A DNA stretch of 64,000 bases, from positions 1-64,000 of the forward strand of contig JAUGWO010000207.1 in NCBI GenBank assembly GCA_049724395.1. The letters are read 5' to 3'. Position 1 is the stretch's first letter; each line of letters opens with the position of its first letter. A program made the position numbers and the translations under genes. This document shows positions 46,912-59,389 of this stretch, piece by piece. This DNA comes from Spongospora subterranea f. sp. subterranea (taxonomy: Eukaryota > Endomyxa: Phytomyxea > Phytomyxea > Plasmodiophorida). Under the pieces are notes generated by a model. The model saw nothing but the letters and a program-made list of their open reading frames with translations, had not been told where the DNA came from and did no database searches.

Positions 46912-49900
46912 ATGCGGAGCCGCCTGTTCGATGACGACGCGGAGCCGAGCGAACAGAGCGATATCGAGGAGTTCGCCCATTTGGCGCGGAAGTCCGAGCA
47001 CAAGCTGTCGCGGTCGCCGTTGGCGGGCGACCACGCCTACTCGTCCGGGATTTCCACGGTCGACGCCAAGCGATTATTGCTGCAATATGGGCCGAACGAG
47101 CTGGAAGAGAAGAGGACGTCGAAATGGCGGGTCCTGTTAAGACAGTTCACGGCACCGATGCCGATCGGGATCTGGATCGCTATCATCATTGAGGCCGCAC
47201 TGCAGAGCTGGATCGACGTCGTGATCCTGTTGATTCTACAGCTGTTGAACGCTGCGATCGGCTTCTTCGAATCGAACAAAGCCGATAAGGCATTGGAGGC
47301 GCTAAAGGTGACTGATTTGTTCGCGCCCGGTGCTGGTTTCGTGACGATTGCGATTGCTGATCCAACGTTTTGCTGTACGATCAGGCCAGTTTAAAGCCGC
47401 GTGCCCAGGTCAATCGCGACGGCGTCTGGACCATCATCGACTCCCGCGAACTCGTCCCGGGCGACTGCATCGCCCTGTCGGCGGGAACCGCAGGTACAGT
47501 CGGCTGGGCGCGACGCCCCCCGCCCCTGCAGTCCATCCCCGTCCTGACCGGTTGTTGTGTGATTGTGGCAGTGCCGGCCGATGTCGTGATCAACGACCAG
47601 ACCGTCAGTATCGACCAGAGCACATTAACTGGGGAATCTCTGCCAGTAAAGAAGGTTCGTGGGGATCAGGCCAACATGGGATCGACCGTTGCCCGAGGAA
47701 AAGCCGAAGCGACTGTGTTTGCGACCGGTAACGTTTTTTTGTCGGGCGCCGTTTACGTTACACACACGCGGTGGGTCTGACGTTACCGGGCGGGTTTCTC
47801 GCCGTGTCCAGGGATGGCGACAATGTATGGGAAGACGGCGGCCCTGTTGCGGATCGGGACGGACGGTCTGGGGGAACTGGAGAAGATCATATTGCGGATC
47901 GTGATGACACTGCTGATCATCTCGTTTGTGCTGTGCATAATCACACTGACCTTCCTGCTGGCGTCCCATGGGGACTTCCAGCACGCCATCTCGTTCACGG
48001 TCGTCCTCCTGGTACGGTATCGCGCGGACACCGGGTCCAGGACCGCGTCGGCTGAATTTGTTGGGCGCAGATCGCGTCGATCCCGATCGCCGTCGAGGTG
48101 GTGGTGACAGCCACGCTGGCGCTGGGTTCGCGCGAGCTATCGTCGCACCACGCGATCGTGGCGCACCTATCGGCGATCGAGCGCCTGGCCGGCATGAACG
48201 TCCTGTGTTCGGACAAGACGGGGACGTTGACCCTGAACAAGATGGTGATCCACGACGAATGCCCCGTGTTCATGCCCAACGTGACCCGCGACGTTCTCCT
48301 ACTGAACGCCGCCCTGGCCACGAAATGGAACGAACCGCCGCCCGACTCGCTCGACGCCATGGTCGTCCCCGTCGGTCGCCATTGTCGCCCCGGGATCTGA
48401 CCCTCTTCACAGATCCTGAACGCCGCCAACATCGCCGAATGCGATCAATACGTTCAGCAGTTGTTCGTCCCATTCGACCCCATCATCCGGCGAACCGAGG
48501 CGCGCGTCAAGGACCGAAGTGGCACCATCTTCACCGTCATGAAGGGCGGGCCGAACGCGCTCGTCGAACAGTGTGTCGACCGGGACCGGATCCGCGACAC
48601 GGTGAAGGCGGCGATATTGGACCTGGCGTCGCGGGGGATCCGTTCCCTTGGCGTGGCGCGTTCCGATCGTCAGGGCGATCTGCATCTCCTGGGTCTATTG
48701 GCGTTCCTGGACCCACCACGGCCCGACGCCAAAGCCACGATCGAGCTGGCGACATCGTAAATCCACAGCGACGAATCGCGCTGTCGTTGTGTTCTGATCT
48801 GCGGGTCCAGATATGGCGTTCACGTGAAGATGATCACGGGGGATCATCTGCTGATCGCGCGGGAGACGGCCAAGGCCCTGAATCTGGGCAACGCCAACAT
48901 CCTCCAGTGCACGGCCGATAATCTGCCCACCTTTGACCTGAAGGCGTGTCGTGGTTCAGTTCCCGATACGCTGGGGCGGGAATATGGCGATAGGATCCTG
49001 GTCAGAGGAATTGGACTCAACGCAATCGCCTAATTTCATGGGGTGGTGGTGGTGTGGTGTTCTTAGGGGGCGGACGGGTTCTCGCAGGCGCTGCCCGAGC
49101 ACAAGTTCGTGATCACGGAGGCGCTGAAGCAACGCGGGTGCATCGTGGGGATGGTTGGCGACGGCGTCAACGATGCGCCAGCGTTGAAATCGGCGCACGT
49201 CGGTGTGGTAATGACTGTTTTAGATGACGAAAACCAAGGTCGACGACGATCTGATCACGTCTTCGACAGGCGGTTCAAGGCGCCACCGATGCAGCCAGGG
49301 CGGCGGCCGATATCGTCCTGACCGCTCCCGGTTTGAACGCCATCGTCCAGGCGATCGTAATCGCGCGACGGATCTTCTCACGGATGAACGCCTTCCTGGT
49401 CGGGTAGATCGCGTCCCCCGATCCATTTGCGCCGTCTGATCGACATTATTGGCCGCAGATCTATCGTGTGGCCGCCACGGTCCAGCTCCTCGTCTTCTTC
49501 TTCATCGCCGTCATCTTCATGTCGCCGGCCTCGTACAACCCCGCCTTCCCCCGGTTCTGGTCGATGCCGGTCGTGGCCCTGATCACGATCACGGTCTTCA
49601 ACGACGGCACCATCATCAGCATCGCCTACGACCACGTTCGCCCATCGAAAACGCCGCTGCGCTGGAACATGAAAGAGCTGTGGTCGTTATCGATCTGTCT
49701 TGGTTTCGTCGCCTGCGTCTCGTCCCTTCTCATGCTCCATTTCGCCCTCGATTCCGGCGCCCCAAATTCATTCTTCTCCCGGTTCGGTCTGCCCGAGTTG
49801 CGATTCGGTCAGGTCGTCACCATGTTGTACCGTCAGTATCGATCGCCGTTCGCCCGTTTTTATCGCCATGTTCAGACACCCATTCCCCTCAGTAAAGGTG

Positions 49901-50322
49901 TCGTTGAGCGATTTCTTCACCCTGTTCACGGCGCGGACGCGGACGCGCTCGTTCATCTCGTTCCGGCCCAGTCTGGTGCTGGTCGGGGCGGCGATCGTGG
50001 CGATCGGCGCCTCCACGATCATGGCGCTGTACTGGCCGTTCGAGGAGGTCGACAAGCACCGCGATTCGGGCGAGCCACTGCAGGTCGGAATGGCGATATT
50101 CGTCTCTGGATTTACTGTATCATCTGGTTCCTCATCCAGGACGGTACTCGTTATCGTCGTCGTGTCGCCCGCCGACCCAACACTAACCTTAACACGTGTT
50201 GTTCAGTCCTGAAAGTGTTCCTGTTCCGGGTGTGCGCGCTGTGGGCCGACAAACGCCGCCGTCGTTCGACCCGACCGCGGCCGGAAGTTCAGGAGATGAC
50301 CAACGTCGCCGTCAGTCGCTGA
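46912..50322 (+). CDS. P-type plasma-membrane proton ATPase (P3A), gene B, with late frame disturbance
   Basis: A tandem paralogue of gene A with the same 12-exon plan: 46912-47307, 47385-47493, 47572-47727, 47812-48011, 48071-48361, 48413-48756, 48811-49000, 49067-49207, 49270-49398, 49459-49831, 49893-50143, 50207-50322. Exons 2, 3 and 5-10 have lengths identical to those of A. Landmarks: LTGESLP, catalytic Asp335 in CSDKTGT, KGGP (KGAP in A), [14 protein letters not shown]. It starts about 71 residues later than A. In exon 11 the string GTCTCTGG at 50102-50109 has two bases more than A's GTCTGG, breaking the frame before the last membrane helix; unspliced reading would stop at 50212. Either a sequencing slip, a fresh mutation or a truncated isoform. 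Confidence 0.88.
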
Positions 50323-51020
50323 TCCTCTTGTTCCCCAGACGAATATCGCGAACGTGTGTGTGTGTGTGCTGTTTTTGGGGAAAACAAATTCAGCACCGAA
50401 CTGTCAATAATAAAGTTAACCGCACGTTCGGACAGCGTAGAGCGATTCCGAGCGTGTTTGTTTTGTTTATGTTTTTCTTGAGGGCGGAGGTTGTCCAGCT
50501 CGGCCCAAAGCGCCAAGTGGAATGGGAACGCGGATATCGTCCAGAAGGCGCCGATGGGACGCCACAACTCGCTGAGAAAATCCACCGTCGGGTCCGATCA
50601 CCAAAGCGCACCGATCGCCGATCGCACCTTCGTGCGTGTTTGAGTCGGCACGCGATGGGAGTTTGCTCATGAGCGATCGTCCATCTACACCCGAACCAAC
50701 ATCGAGCCAAGGACAGCGCCCGTTGTCTGTGTGTTTGGGATCGCCGCCCAGTTTGTTTTTCCAGATATTGACAATCATGTTCAAAAGCCGAAGTCGTCGT
50801 CGAAAACACCACACCGGCTCCGGTTGATCGGTCGACGACCCCTCTCTCTTCGTGAAAACGTGGTGGTGGTGGTGACGATCGCATAATCGATTCGACAAAG
50901 ACGATGTCCCGTTTCCCGCTCACATCGTGATGAGCGTCCAACACCGGTCATCGTCATCACGCGCGGACGACGAGCACTGTCGCCGTCGAAAAAACAAACA
51001 CAATCGGTATTATTGTTCAT
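50323..51020. other. Intergenic with a possible RsmE-like fragment
   Basis: A GTGTGTGTGTGTG run lies near 50.36 kb. On the minus strand, 50898-50467 contains CALVIGPDGGFSQ and PIPLGALGRAG, reminiscent of the IGPEGGFS...SLG.RILR signature of RsmE-type rRNA uridine methyltransferases, but the Glu after GFS and the ETA end are missing and the upstream fold is not recognised. It may be chance or a relic. Confidence 0.25.
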
Positions 51021-52340
51021 CTAGATATCGGTGACAATCCATGGCGAATCGGGGGCGAACTCGTACCGGACCACGTCGGCCAGCGCCCCGTTCACGAACC
51101 GCCCATCGATTGCGTCCCCGTTCGGGAAGTCGATCCGGCCCCGTCCATGGCGCCGGTCGCTCGCCCATCCGCCCTGGTATCGCCCATGGGACCGGGTCGT
51201 CATCGTCCCGTACCCGTGCCGAACGCCCCGGCAGAAGTCGCCCTCGTAGACGGCCGTCGCCGCCACACACCGCCCGTGCCCGTTCAGCTCGTCGTCGATC
51301 CACTCCCCGGTCAGGACGTCGCCGTTGGCGCGCGACAATCGCCCGGGACCGCTCCGGATCCCGCAGACGAATCGCCCCTCGAACCGATCCCCGTTCGCCA
51401 TCGTCAGGACCCCGATCCCGTTCGGCAGGTCGTTCAGCCATTGGCCGGCGTACGTCCGCCCGTCGTTCATGGCCAACGTCCCCTGCCCGCAGCGCAGGCC
51501 GTCGCTGAATTCGCCCTCGTAGACGTCGCCGTTCCCCAGCTCCAGTGCGCCCTTCCCGTGGATTCGCCCCCGCTCGAACCGCCCACGAACGGACCCTTCA
51601 CCGCCCCCGAACATCATCGTCCCTTCGCCATGGATCTGGTCCTGACACCAATCGCCGTCGTACTCCCCCATATTGTCCCCATGGACGAATCGCCCTTTCC
51701 CGTGTCGCTGAAGTGAACCACAAACGAAAAAATCAGCGAAACAATCCTCGGGGACAACCCACAAGAACATCACGAACCTGATCGTTGCGAAATTCCCCCT
51801 GGTAGACGCCGATATTGGGGTATTCGGCGACGCCGAACCCGGTCCGTTTACCGTTCACGATCGGGCCCTGATATCGCTCCGACGACGACACGACCATGTT
51901 GACAGGGCCCTTCAAATCGCCATTCACCCACGTTCCCGATATCGTCACCTGTGCGGATTCGTCGGTTCAACGCGCTCGAAACGCCCCAAACCCGTGTAAT
52001 TTCGAAACAAAATGCGTTGAAACCGTTTGGAATTTCGCAAATTGAACAAATCAGGCTGTTCTGAAAACGAAGCAACGTCGAATTCAGAAAAATTCCGAAC
52101 AGAGAAATGGATTGGGTCATGGCGTGATGAACGGATGTATGAGTTGGAGAGCCGGGTCGTGTGTGTTAGGTTGGCGACATCTGGGGCGAGGGCTAATTGC
52201 CCGGGTCCATGGCGCAGGCCGTCCCGGAACTCGCCGTCGAACGCGACGACGGCGCCGTCATCGGCGAGGATCATGCGCCCCAGGCCGTGCATCTTCCCTT
52301 GGACCAGGGCGCCTTCGTAGCGCCTGGCCGATCGGCTCAT
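51021..52340 (-). CDS. MORN-repeat protein
   Basis: Exons 52340-52179, 51948-51769 and 51707-51021 (54, 60 and 229 codons with stop; all phase 0; introns 230 and 61 bp) give 342 residues. Nearly the whole protein is about thirteen MORN repeats of the Y.G.W..G..HG.G...  type (for example YEGEFSDGLRCGQGTL, YAGQWLNDLPNGIGVL, YQGGWASDRRHGRGRI). MORN arrays form elongated beta structures that dimerise or bind membranes and cytoskeleton in many eukaryotes. No kinase or lipid-kinase domain is attached, so the role is unknown. It precedes the Aquarius gene's end by 300 bp on the same strand. Confidence 0.88.
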
Positions 52341-52640
52341 AGGGGGACCAACGATCCGGTGTTCTGAATGGTGAAACTATCGCCATCCCATCACAGGATG
52401 AGGGCGGCCGAACTCAATTTCGACGAACTTGAACCTAATTTCGCCATTCCTTCAATATATTCCCGAACTTAATCAACGACGACCTCACACCCGTTGGTCG
52501 TTGCGAAAGCCGCCGCGACGGAGACAAAAAAGTACAAAATCCAAGATCGTGGGCGAAAATCGGAAAACCAATAAAGGGGTCGCGGGAATAAGCAATTGTA
52601 TAATATTGTTGTTGAATAATTGTGTGTGTGGAGGGAGCGA
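52341..52640. other. Spacer between Aquarius 3' end and MORN gene
   Basis: 300 bp holding the promoter of the MORN gene and the 3' end of Aquarius. A TGTGTGTGTG run lies next to the Aquarius stop. No gene. Confidence 0.5.
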
Positions 52641-55600
52641 CTAGAGCGGGTTCGATTCGCCCATCATCTCTTGAACGATCTGCGCCATCTGCAGCACGTC
52701 CTTGACGGCGAGGACGGCGGCGCCGTCATCCACCGATCGGGCCGTGGGATGCCGTTCGTCGCGGACGAGCTGTAGTTGGGTCGGGGTCTGTAGCAGCTGC
52801 CTCATGGCCGGCGCCAGTTCGAAACAGTTCTGGTAGAGATCGGCGCGACCGAACACGTACAGACCTGCACACCGATTGTTGAGCGAATTTGCGAAACACG
52901 ATTCCGCATTTGACATCAGAAACACTGTGTGGAGAACAAAAACAAACGCATCGAGAAACCCAACGGGAAATGACACTTCAGAGCGTGACGATTTTACCGA
53001 ATCGAGCGCGAGATAGTGCCACGACCAATCGTCTGACATCGCGAATGTGCCCAACATTACGCGTCCGGACCAACGACAACAGGACGATATCGTTCTGTTG
53101 ACCCTGGAACCGATCCACTGAGATTTACGGGTCAGAGATCGCGTTGAGAACGGCGGCCACGCGTTGAATACCGGTTGTGATCTTATGCGGATGGCCGATC
53201 GGCCCCGAACAGCGCGCGTTGAACACGTCGCGCAGCAACTGCTTCTGGCCATTGTACGTGGTGATCACCGATATTCGCGATGCCGGATGGCCGACAAGGC
53301 GAAGATATATGTACCTGCATTATCGGTGTTGGAATTAAAATACCAGCACGAGACGATAACGAGGGAACCAAAAAAACCGCGATCAGGAAATGGAAGAAGA
53401 ACAAAATGGTGTGCGCTGAAAACAAAAACAACAAACGCTGTGCGTTGAACAGGAAAACAAATAATGTTGCGCTTCAAAACACAGCAAAGTGAAGAACTGG
53501 ATGGACCAACACTTGGACAAGGTATTCGGCTTCGCCCAGATTCTGATAGAAATACGGCGACGGTTGCGACTCGCCGCGCCCCTCGAAATCGCCAACGTCC
53601 ACGAACTGGTGGGTGTGGCGCAATCCGGCGTTGGCCAGCAGGTAGTAGCCGGCCGTCACCGACGGCATGTTGCCCAGGACCGGGTAGCGCCAGCTGAACA
53701 GCGACGCGATCGCCGGGCGCGTTCGTCCCTGGAACGTTCGGGGGTCAGCGACGATTTTCGGGATTCGATGGGCGAATTTGTTTGTTTTGCGGGAAAACCC
53801 AATGAAGTTCGTTACGAACATGAAACTAGTTGAATTTTACCTGGCTGTTGAGCTGAATGGCGGGAACGCCGATACGGACGAGGCGAGCGAACAACGACTG
53901 ATCGAGGTGCGCGTAGGTCTGGATGGCCTGGTTCTGGATCACGGGCGGCAACTGGCGATCGTCGCCCAGAAGAACGATGCGCTTTAAAAGCCAGCCGAAC
54001 TCTTTCGGTGGCGAACACACGACGATGAGAAAGAGCGCAAATTCGTTGGGCGGTGAACCGTACCGGGATCGGGCGATTGTGTCAGGAGCGGGATGCAGGT
54101 CTCGAGGTCCAGCACCTGCCCCGCCTCTTCCATGATCATCGAATGGAACCGGAACCTAAATCCCAGCGCGATTGTGTTAGAACGGAACGTCCCCGTGGCG
54201 CGAAAGAGTCAGGTGCTCACCCTTGATCGATCAGGTCGTGACGCTTCAGCGACGCGTGCGTACAGGTCATGGCGACGATGCGAGCGTGTTTCATGAGCAA
54301 ATAGTCGGCACGATCGCGACCTGACAGCGTTGAAATCAGATACCACAAAGAACAGCGTACGGAACATGATAAAATCGGCGAGATTTCAATAAAATTTCCA
54401 GAAAACGAACTTTGCGCAATGAACGAAATCGACAAACGAAGGAGACTCGAACCTCGACGCAAAACCTCAAACGGTCGGCATTCGCGCAGCTGCAAGAACA
54501 TGCGATTCAGATGGGCGAAACAGCGGTCGGCGATGGCCGAGCGTTCGTCGGCTTTGTCCTCGGGGAATATCGTGTTCTGGAAGTACTTGGCGAAGGGGAA
54601 CGCGGCGGGTTGGGAGTCAGCTTCCCTGGAAACGAGGTGATGTTAAAAGCAACGTTGGACGGCGAATACACCGTCTCCAACACACAATGTGAAGAAGACG
54701 ACGACATTGGCCAAAACAGATGAAATAATTTGACAAAATGAGGCGAAACAGAAACACAATATCGTCGAACAACATAAACGGAACATACCTAAACTCCTTC
54801 ATTTTCGGCTGAAGAACGTCCTTGTAGAAAATGGCGGCGGCGTCGCACGACGATGATGGCAGCGCCGGCTCCCTGTCGATGGACTGCGCCAACTGGGCGA
54901 CCTGCGACAGCAGCATCAGGCGCCGACCCAACATAAAATCGATCCGCCCGCGCGAGCTGAAATCGGTCTCCAGCCCAGACGATCCGGCGTCGGCCGCCTC
55001 CCGAAGCCGCCGCAGCTCTTTGTGCCCTTGCCCTAAACATCGTTGGAATTGAGCTCAGACTTTCGGAACAGTTTCCAGGAAAACGGTTTTGAGAAAAAAG
55101 AGCGAAAGGCGCAAAAAAGGGGAAATGCGATGGAGATGGAAAGAACGTTGCTCATTTCTACCTAATCTGAGCATTAGACCGGGATCGATATCCTTCAGGC
55201 AGAGCTTGCTGAACAAGTCGTTGAGGGCGTGATTGCTGTGCGTCACCAACAGGATCCGTTCGCGGGGGAACTGGTGGTGCAGGTTCACGATCGTCTGGAC
55301 GGCCACGTCGGTCTTGCCGGTTCCCGGCGGACCGACCACCAGGGTGAGACCCGGCTGGCAACCGGATACGATTGCTTCCACCTGCGCCACAATCGTCAGC
55401 GATAAGAAATCGCAGAAGCCAACAAAAATAATGAACTGAAGAGAACAACGAACGAAAGGAATCGAAGAAAACACCGAATGAAAGGAGTCGGAGAAAACGA
55501 CGAACAAAACGGAATCGAATAAAACAACGACGAGAAACCCCCAACCTGGACGGGGGTGAACGGAATCGTGTTGCGAAGATGGGACGCGTAATACGACATG

Positions 55601-58600
55601 GATGACGACGAATACGACGTGACATTGGCGACGAACGGTTTCGGTGCGGCGTCAACGGGCGAGCTGGACAGCAATCGCTCTACCAACTCGGGTTTCTTCC
55701 CGGCCGTGGACTGGCCCATCTCGGCCAGCATCTCGCGAAGCTGCGATACCTGCCCAAACGCTAATTGAATATGGAATTTCTTCTGAGCTAGAAAAACGCG
55801 GGTGATGTTTAAACACACACGAAACCGAGTTTGAATCAAGAAAACGGAAAACGACAACGCCAACAACCTTGAGACGATTTAGCTGTTCCTGCGACGACGG
55901 GGAGGGCTCGATGGCGTCGGCGTTATCGGTTGATGAAGAGCGAACGGCATTGAGAAAGGTAAGACGATATGGTGGACCGTTGGCCTCGTCCGACAACTCG
56001 ATCTGATACGACGGAAACGACGCCCTGAGATGGTCGTCGTCCACGCACGTGTCGTGCAGGTCGACGTGGTCGAGCTGGTTGGCCAGCGACGGGTACGTGG
56101 CTTGATCTGGCGCGCCATAACCCAGGAACACCTATGACGATATTCAGCAAAAAACATCGACCGCCGCCGAAATTGGTATCGAATCAACAACCAACGCAAC
56201 GCCATTGTACCTCTTTGAACCATTCCGGCACGCTAACGTCCATCTGCATGATGTCGCGAATCGACTCAAGCACGGCCTTGAAATTGTTCTCCTTGGGGCG
56301 CCGGCGGACCAGCAGGTTCAGAGTGTTGTACAGCGACGTCCCCGTGACATCCGAAATCTGGCACCACCGAAACTCGGTCAGACGACGTGAACGGCAAAAC
56401 ATACAGCACGGCAATGACCATCTCTGCAGAAAACAAACAGATTCGACAACCAAAACGACAAACTAGAACCTTTCGAAGAGTGAAATCGCAACATTGAACC
56501 AAAACGAAAAGCGGATGGAGTTGAATTGTGGAATTTTGATCCAAAACGAGGCGACAATGGTCAATCGAGTTTTTGAACCAAAAGAAAACGGCAATGAAGT
56601 TTGAAATCTAAAACCAAAGACGAAACGCGGATGGTGTTAAATTGCAACTTTGAATGAAAACAAAACGCGGATGGAGTTGATTTCGGGTTTTGATCCAAAA
56701 CGAGACGAGTTCAAATTTAGGACAAAAAACCGAAACGCGGATGGTGTTGGATGATCGTGCCTCGGATGAGCGCTGCGACGCGTCAAGGTCGATCTTGTAT
56801 TGGGCACTGTCGAAGGCGACCGTGAAAGTGCGCATGAATCCGATCGGATTGGGGTTCTGGAAGTCGATCAGGCGCCCCGACCCGTCCTTCACCGAGACCA
56901 CCTCGCAGCCGCGGACGCGGCTGGAGAGCTGCGCGATCGACTCCTGTGTTCGCCAACCAACACGATCAGTGACATGAGGCGGGCACGAGTTGACGACCAG
57001 GAATCGATTACGATATCGTGATGAAGCGTCCGACTGCCCTCGTTCTTAGCGCCACGTTCATCGCCGTCAACCGAATCCGAATGCGTTGTCGCCCGAATCT
57101 GGACAAACGCTCGATCACGGGGAAAGGGGGAGGGGGTTAGTGGATAAAACGCACCTCCAACGCGAACAGTACGTCGTGCTCCTTGATTTCGTCCCACTCT
57201 TGACGCGCAACGCCCCGGAACGGGCGAAGGTCGACCTCAATTTCTGCAAATTCACACCCGTTAAAACCGACGAAAACGTGTTACGAGTTGAGCGAGGTCG
57301 GTCGTCAATAAAACGGGGGCGCAACACAACGAGGAGAGCAACACATGATTACCCGCCAGAACCGTCGAAGGTTTATCCTCGCCAACCTTGTTCCGCCCAA
57401 CGTGCGTGATGGCGATCACGTTGATGGGCGCCGCCATTCGCCACCAGCCCGTGAATATCGTCACCCCCGTGTCTGGGTGGATTCGCGGATCCATTCGGGA
57501 AACGGCCATGCAGATGTCCTGCGAATGTTCATCAGAAACCAATTCGTCCGGACCCGTGAACGACAAATCGGCCAAAAATTTGATGAAAAAACAACAAAAC
57601 TATTTGTTCGAAAACACTATGATTTCAACGACGGACCTGTCGGATCTGGTAAGTCGATTCGAGACGGTAAAGGTGAAAATTTCGGATCAGGTAGTCGTGC
57701 ATCGATATGAACTGCAGATTGAGCTTGGGCAACGGAAGGCAGGACAAATCCTCGCGTTGACCTGAGGACGTGAAATTTGAGGGCGGAGATGCGGTGGCGG
57801 ATCTGGCGAAGGCGGAACTGACGGTCGGGGACGAGGTTGGTGTCGAAGATGATGGCCTCGGTCGGGTACAGGGGCAGCTGCGACACCTCCTGGCGTTTCG
57901 ACGGTTTTCGGCAGTAGACGCGAACGAAGACCTGCTCGATCAGGGGGCGCGGCAGGGCGCGGTCGAGGTCGGATTCGGGGTCGATAAGGTCCAGACGCGA
58001 CGCCAGCTCGACCAGCTGCTCGTGGGAGAGCGGCGCCAGGTACCCGGTCAGCGACTCGGGCTTGTCGACGGCGCCGATCGGGGCCAGCGCCATCGCCAGC
58101 CTGAACGAACGCCGAATGAGGAACACAACGCGGACAGGGACGGGCGTAAACACAGTACAATTCCGGTTGATGATGTTTGAACGCGATACGCTGAAGAATC
58201 TGTAGACGATGGTAATGGCGCTGCTCCATCTCTGTGTCCGATAACGGCTCGCCGGTGCGGTCGTCGATCGGGAAATCCATGTACGACTCGAGAACGCCCA
58301 GCATTTGTCGGCACAATCGCGAATCCCGAAAACCTGAACAACCAACGCACGTTGTCAAACCGATTTTGTCACCGGGGTGGTCGTCGCCGAACCAAACACG
58401 CACCGTCACTGAGGTGCGCCCGTTCGATAACATGGGACGCGACGATCACGGGTCGAATGAAGCGGCGCGTCGGAAGCTGCGACACCATGTCGGTCAGCAA
58501 TTCGACAAAGCGCGACGCGTAGGCCGGATCGATATCGGGGTCGTCCAGGCAGTGAATGAACTGGTAGATCAGGCTCCAGAACAGAGCCGCCGCCGGCGAT

Positions 58601-59389
58601 GACGGGTCCGGTGCGGTTCGAGAGTAGATGGGTGAGAGGTCGGGGTGGTCGCGGAAGAGCTGGGCGCGGGCGCGACCGGGAAGGCGGACCCAGAGCGGTA
58701 GGGATGCGAACGACAGCGCCACCGACCGGACCAACGCGTTCTCCAACGATTGGTAGGCTGTGATCAGGAACAGGATGAACGACGCCTGTTCGTGCGGCGA
58801 TAGCGATTGCGTGTGGATCAGGAAACATTCGGACAGGAGGCGTTTGAAATCGCCCGGGCGCGACTCGAAACAACCTGAAACACAAACACGCACACGGGAG
58901 CGTGAATACACGCGCGAAAACCGACGAGAGCAAGGCGATGGATTACCCCAGGTCGGAATGTTCAGGCGGATCTTCTCGTTGATCAGGGCGATCACCGACA
59001 GCACGAACGGTTTCGTCGGTTTCATTTCGGCGTGAAAGTGTTTCCATAGATAGCTACACAAACAAGATGAGAACGGCGATTCCGCGGTGGCGACAAAAAC
59101 CACAAACAGAAAAAACAAAAAAATGAAACGGGGATTTTCGCGAAGGCGAAAAAACCAAAAAAAACAACACAATCTACTTTTCCAGATAGGAGCTCATCTC
59201 CAATATACTGAGTCCCAGATTGTCCTCGGAATTGTGGATGAAATCGACATAAACCCGGTCGACCAGGCGGTCGTCGAATTTCGTTGTCGTCGCCGTCGTC
59301 GTGTCCGGTCCATCGCGGGCCCAGTTGTCGTTGGCGACGGCCGTCAGCGGATGGGTGCGCAGATCCGACACCGAGATCGGCGTCGCCAT
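52641..59389 (-). CDS. AQR: Intron-binding spliceosomal helicase Aquarius
   Basis: Twenty-two exons sum to 1,391 codons in perfect phase. From the start: 59389-59178, 59053-58947, 58874-58404, 58333-58159, 58100-57823, 57761-57637, 57518-57353, 57243-57155, 56943-56737, 56357-56211, 56131-55868, 55782-55546, 55381-55162, 55032-54789, 54625-54453, 54320-54221, 54155-54064, 54001-53841, 53728-53511, 53314-53172, 53117-52998, 52864-52641. Aquarius is an SF1 helicase that binds introns upstream of the branch point. Seen: the N-terminal armadillo-like part (YLENYLW, LPTRRF), [22 protein letters not shown], Walker A GPPGTGKT 843-850, MEEAGQ 1080-1085, GDDRQLPP 1115-1122, [10 protein letters not shown] 1277-1286 and SRAR 1312-1315. 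A SAP-like motif at about 759-786 is unusual. The C terminus is about 100 residues shorter than the human protein. The start of exon 12 (55782 or 55749) is the one doubtful junction. Confidence 0.96.
56500..56748 (-). repeat. Imperfect repeats in an Aquarius intron that include the splice donor
   Basis: In the 379-bp intron 9, the string CCATCCGC|GTTTCG at the exon-intron junction (about 56731-56745) recurs three times downstream in transcript order, near 56620-56636, 56664-56680 and 56505-56522, each within a 40-70 bp unit of AAC(A/T)CCATCCGCGTTTTG... and GGTTCAAAA or GGATCAAAA. Confidence 0.8.

Noticed and set aside
46643-47140. 165-codon frame over the start of ATPase B
   Set aside because: It is out of frame with the conserved pump sequence in its second half.
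51041-51716. Long Arg/Pro-rich plus-strand frames opposite the MORN gene
   Set aside because: They are shadows of the GC-rich MORN coding strand; the minus strand carries clear repeats and phase-compatible introns.
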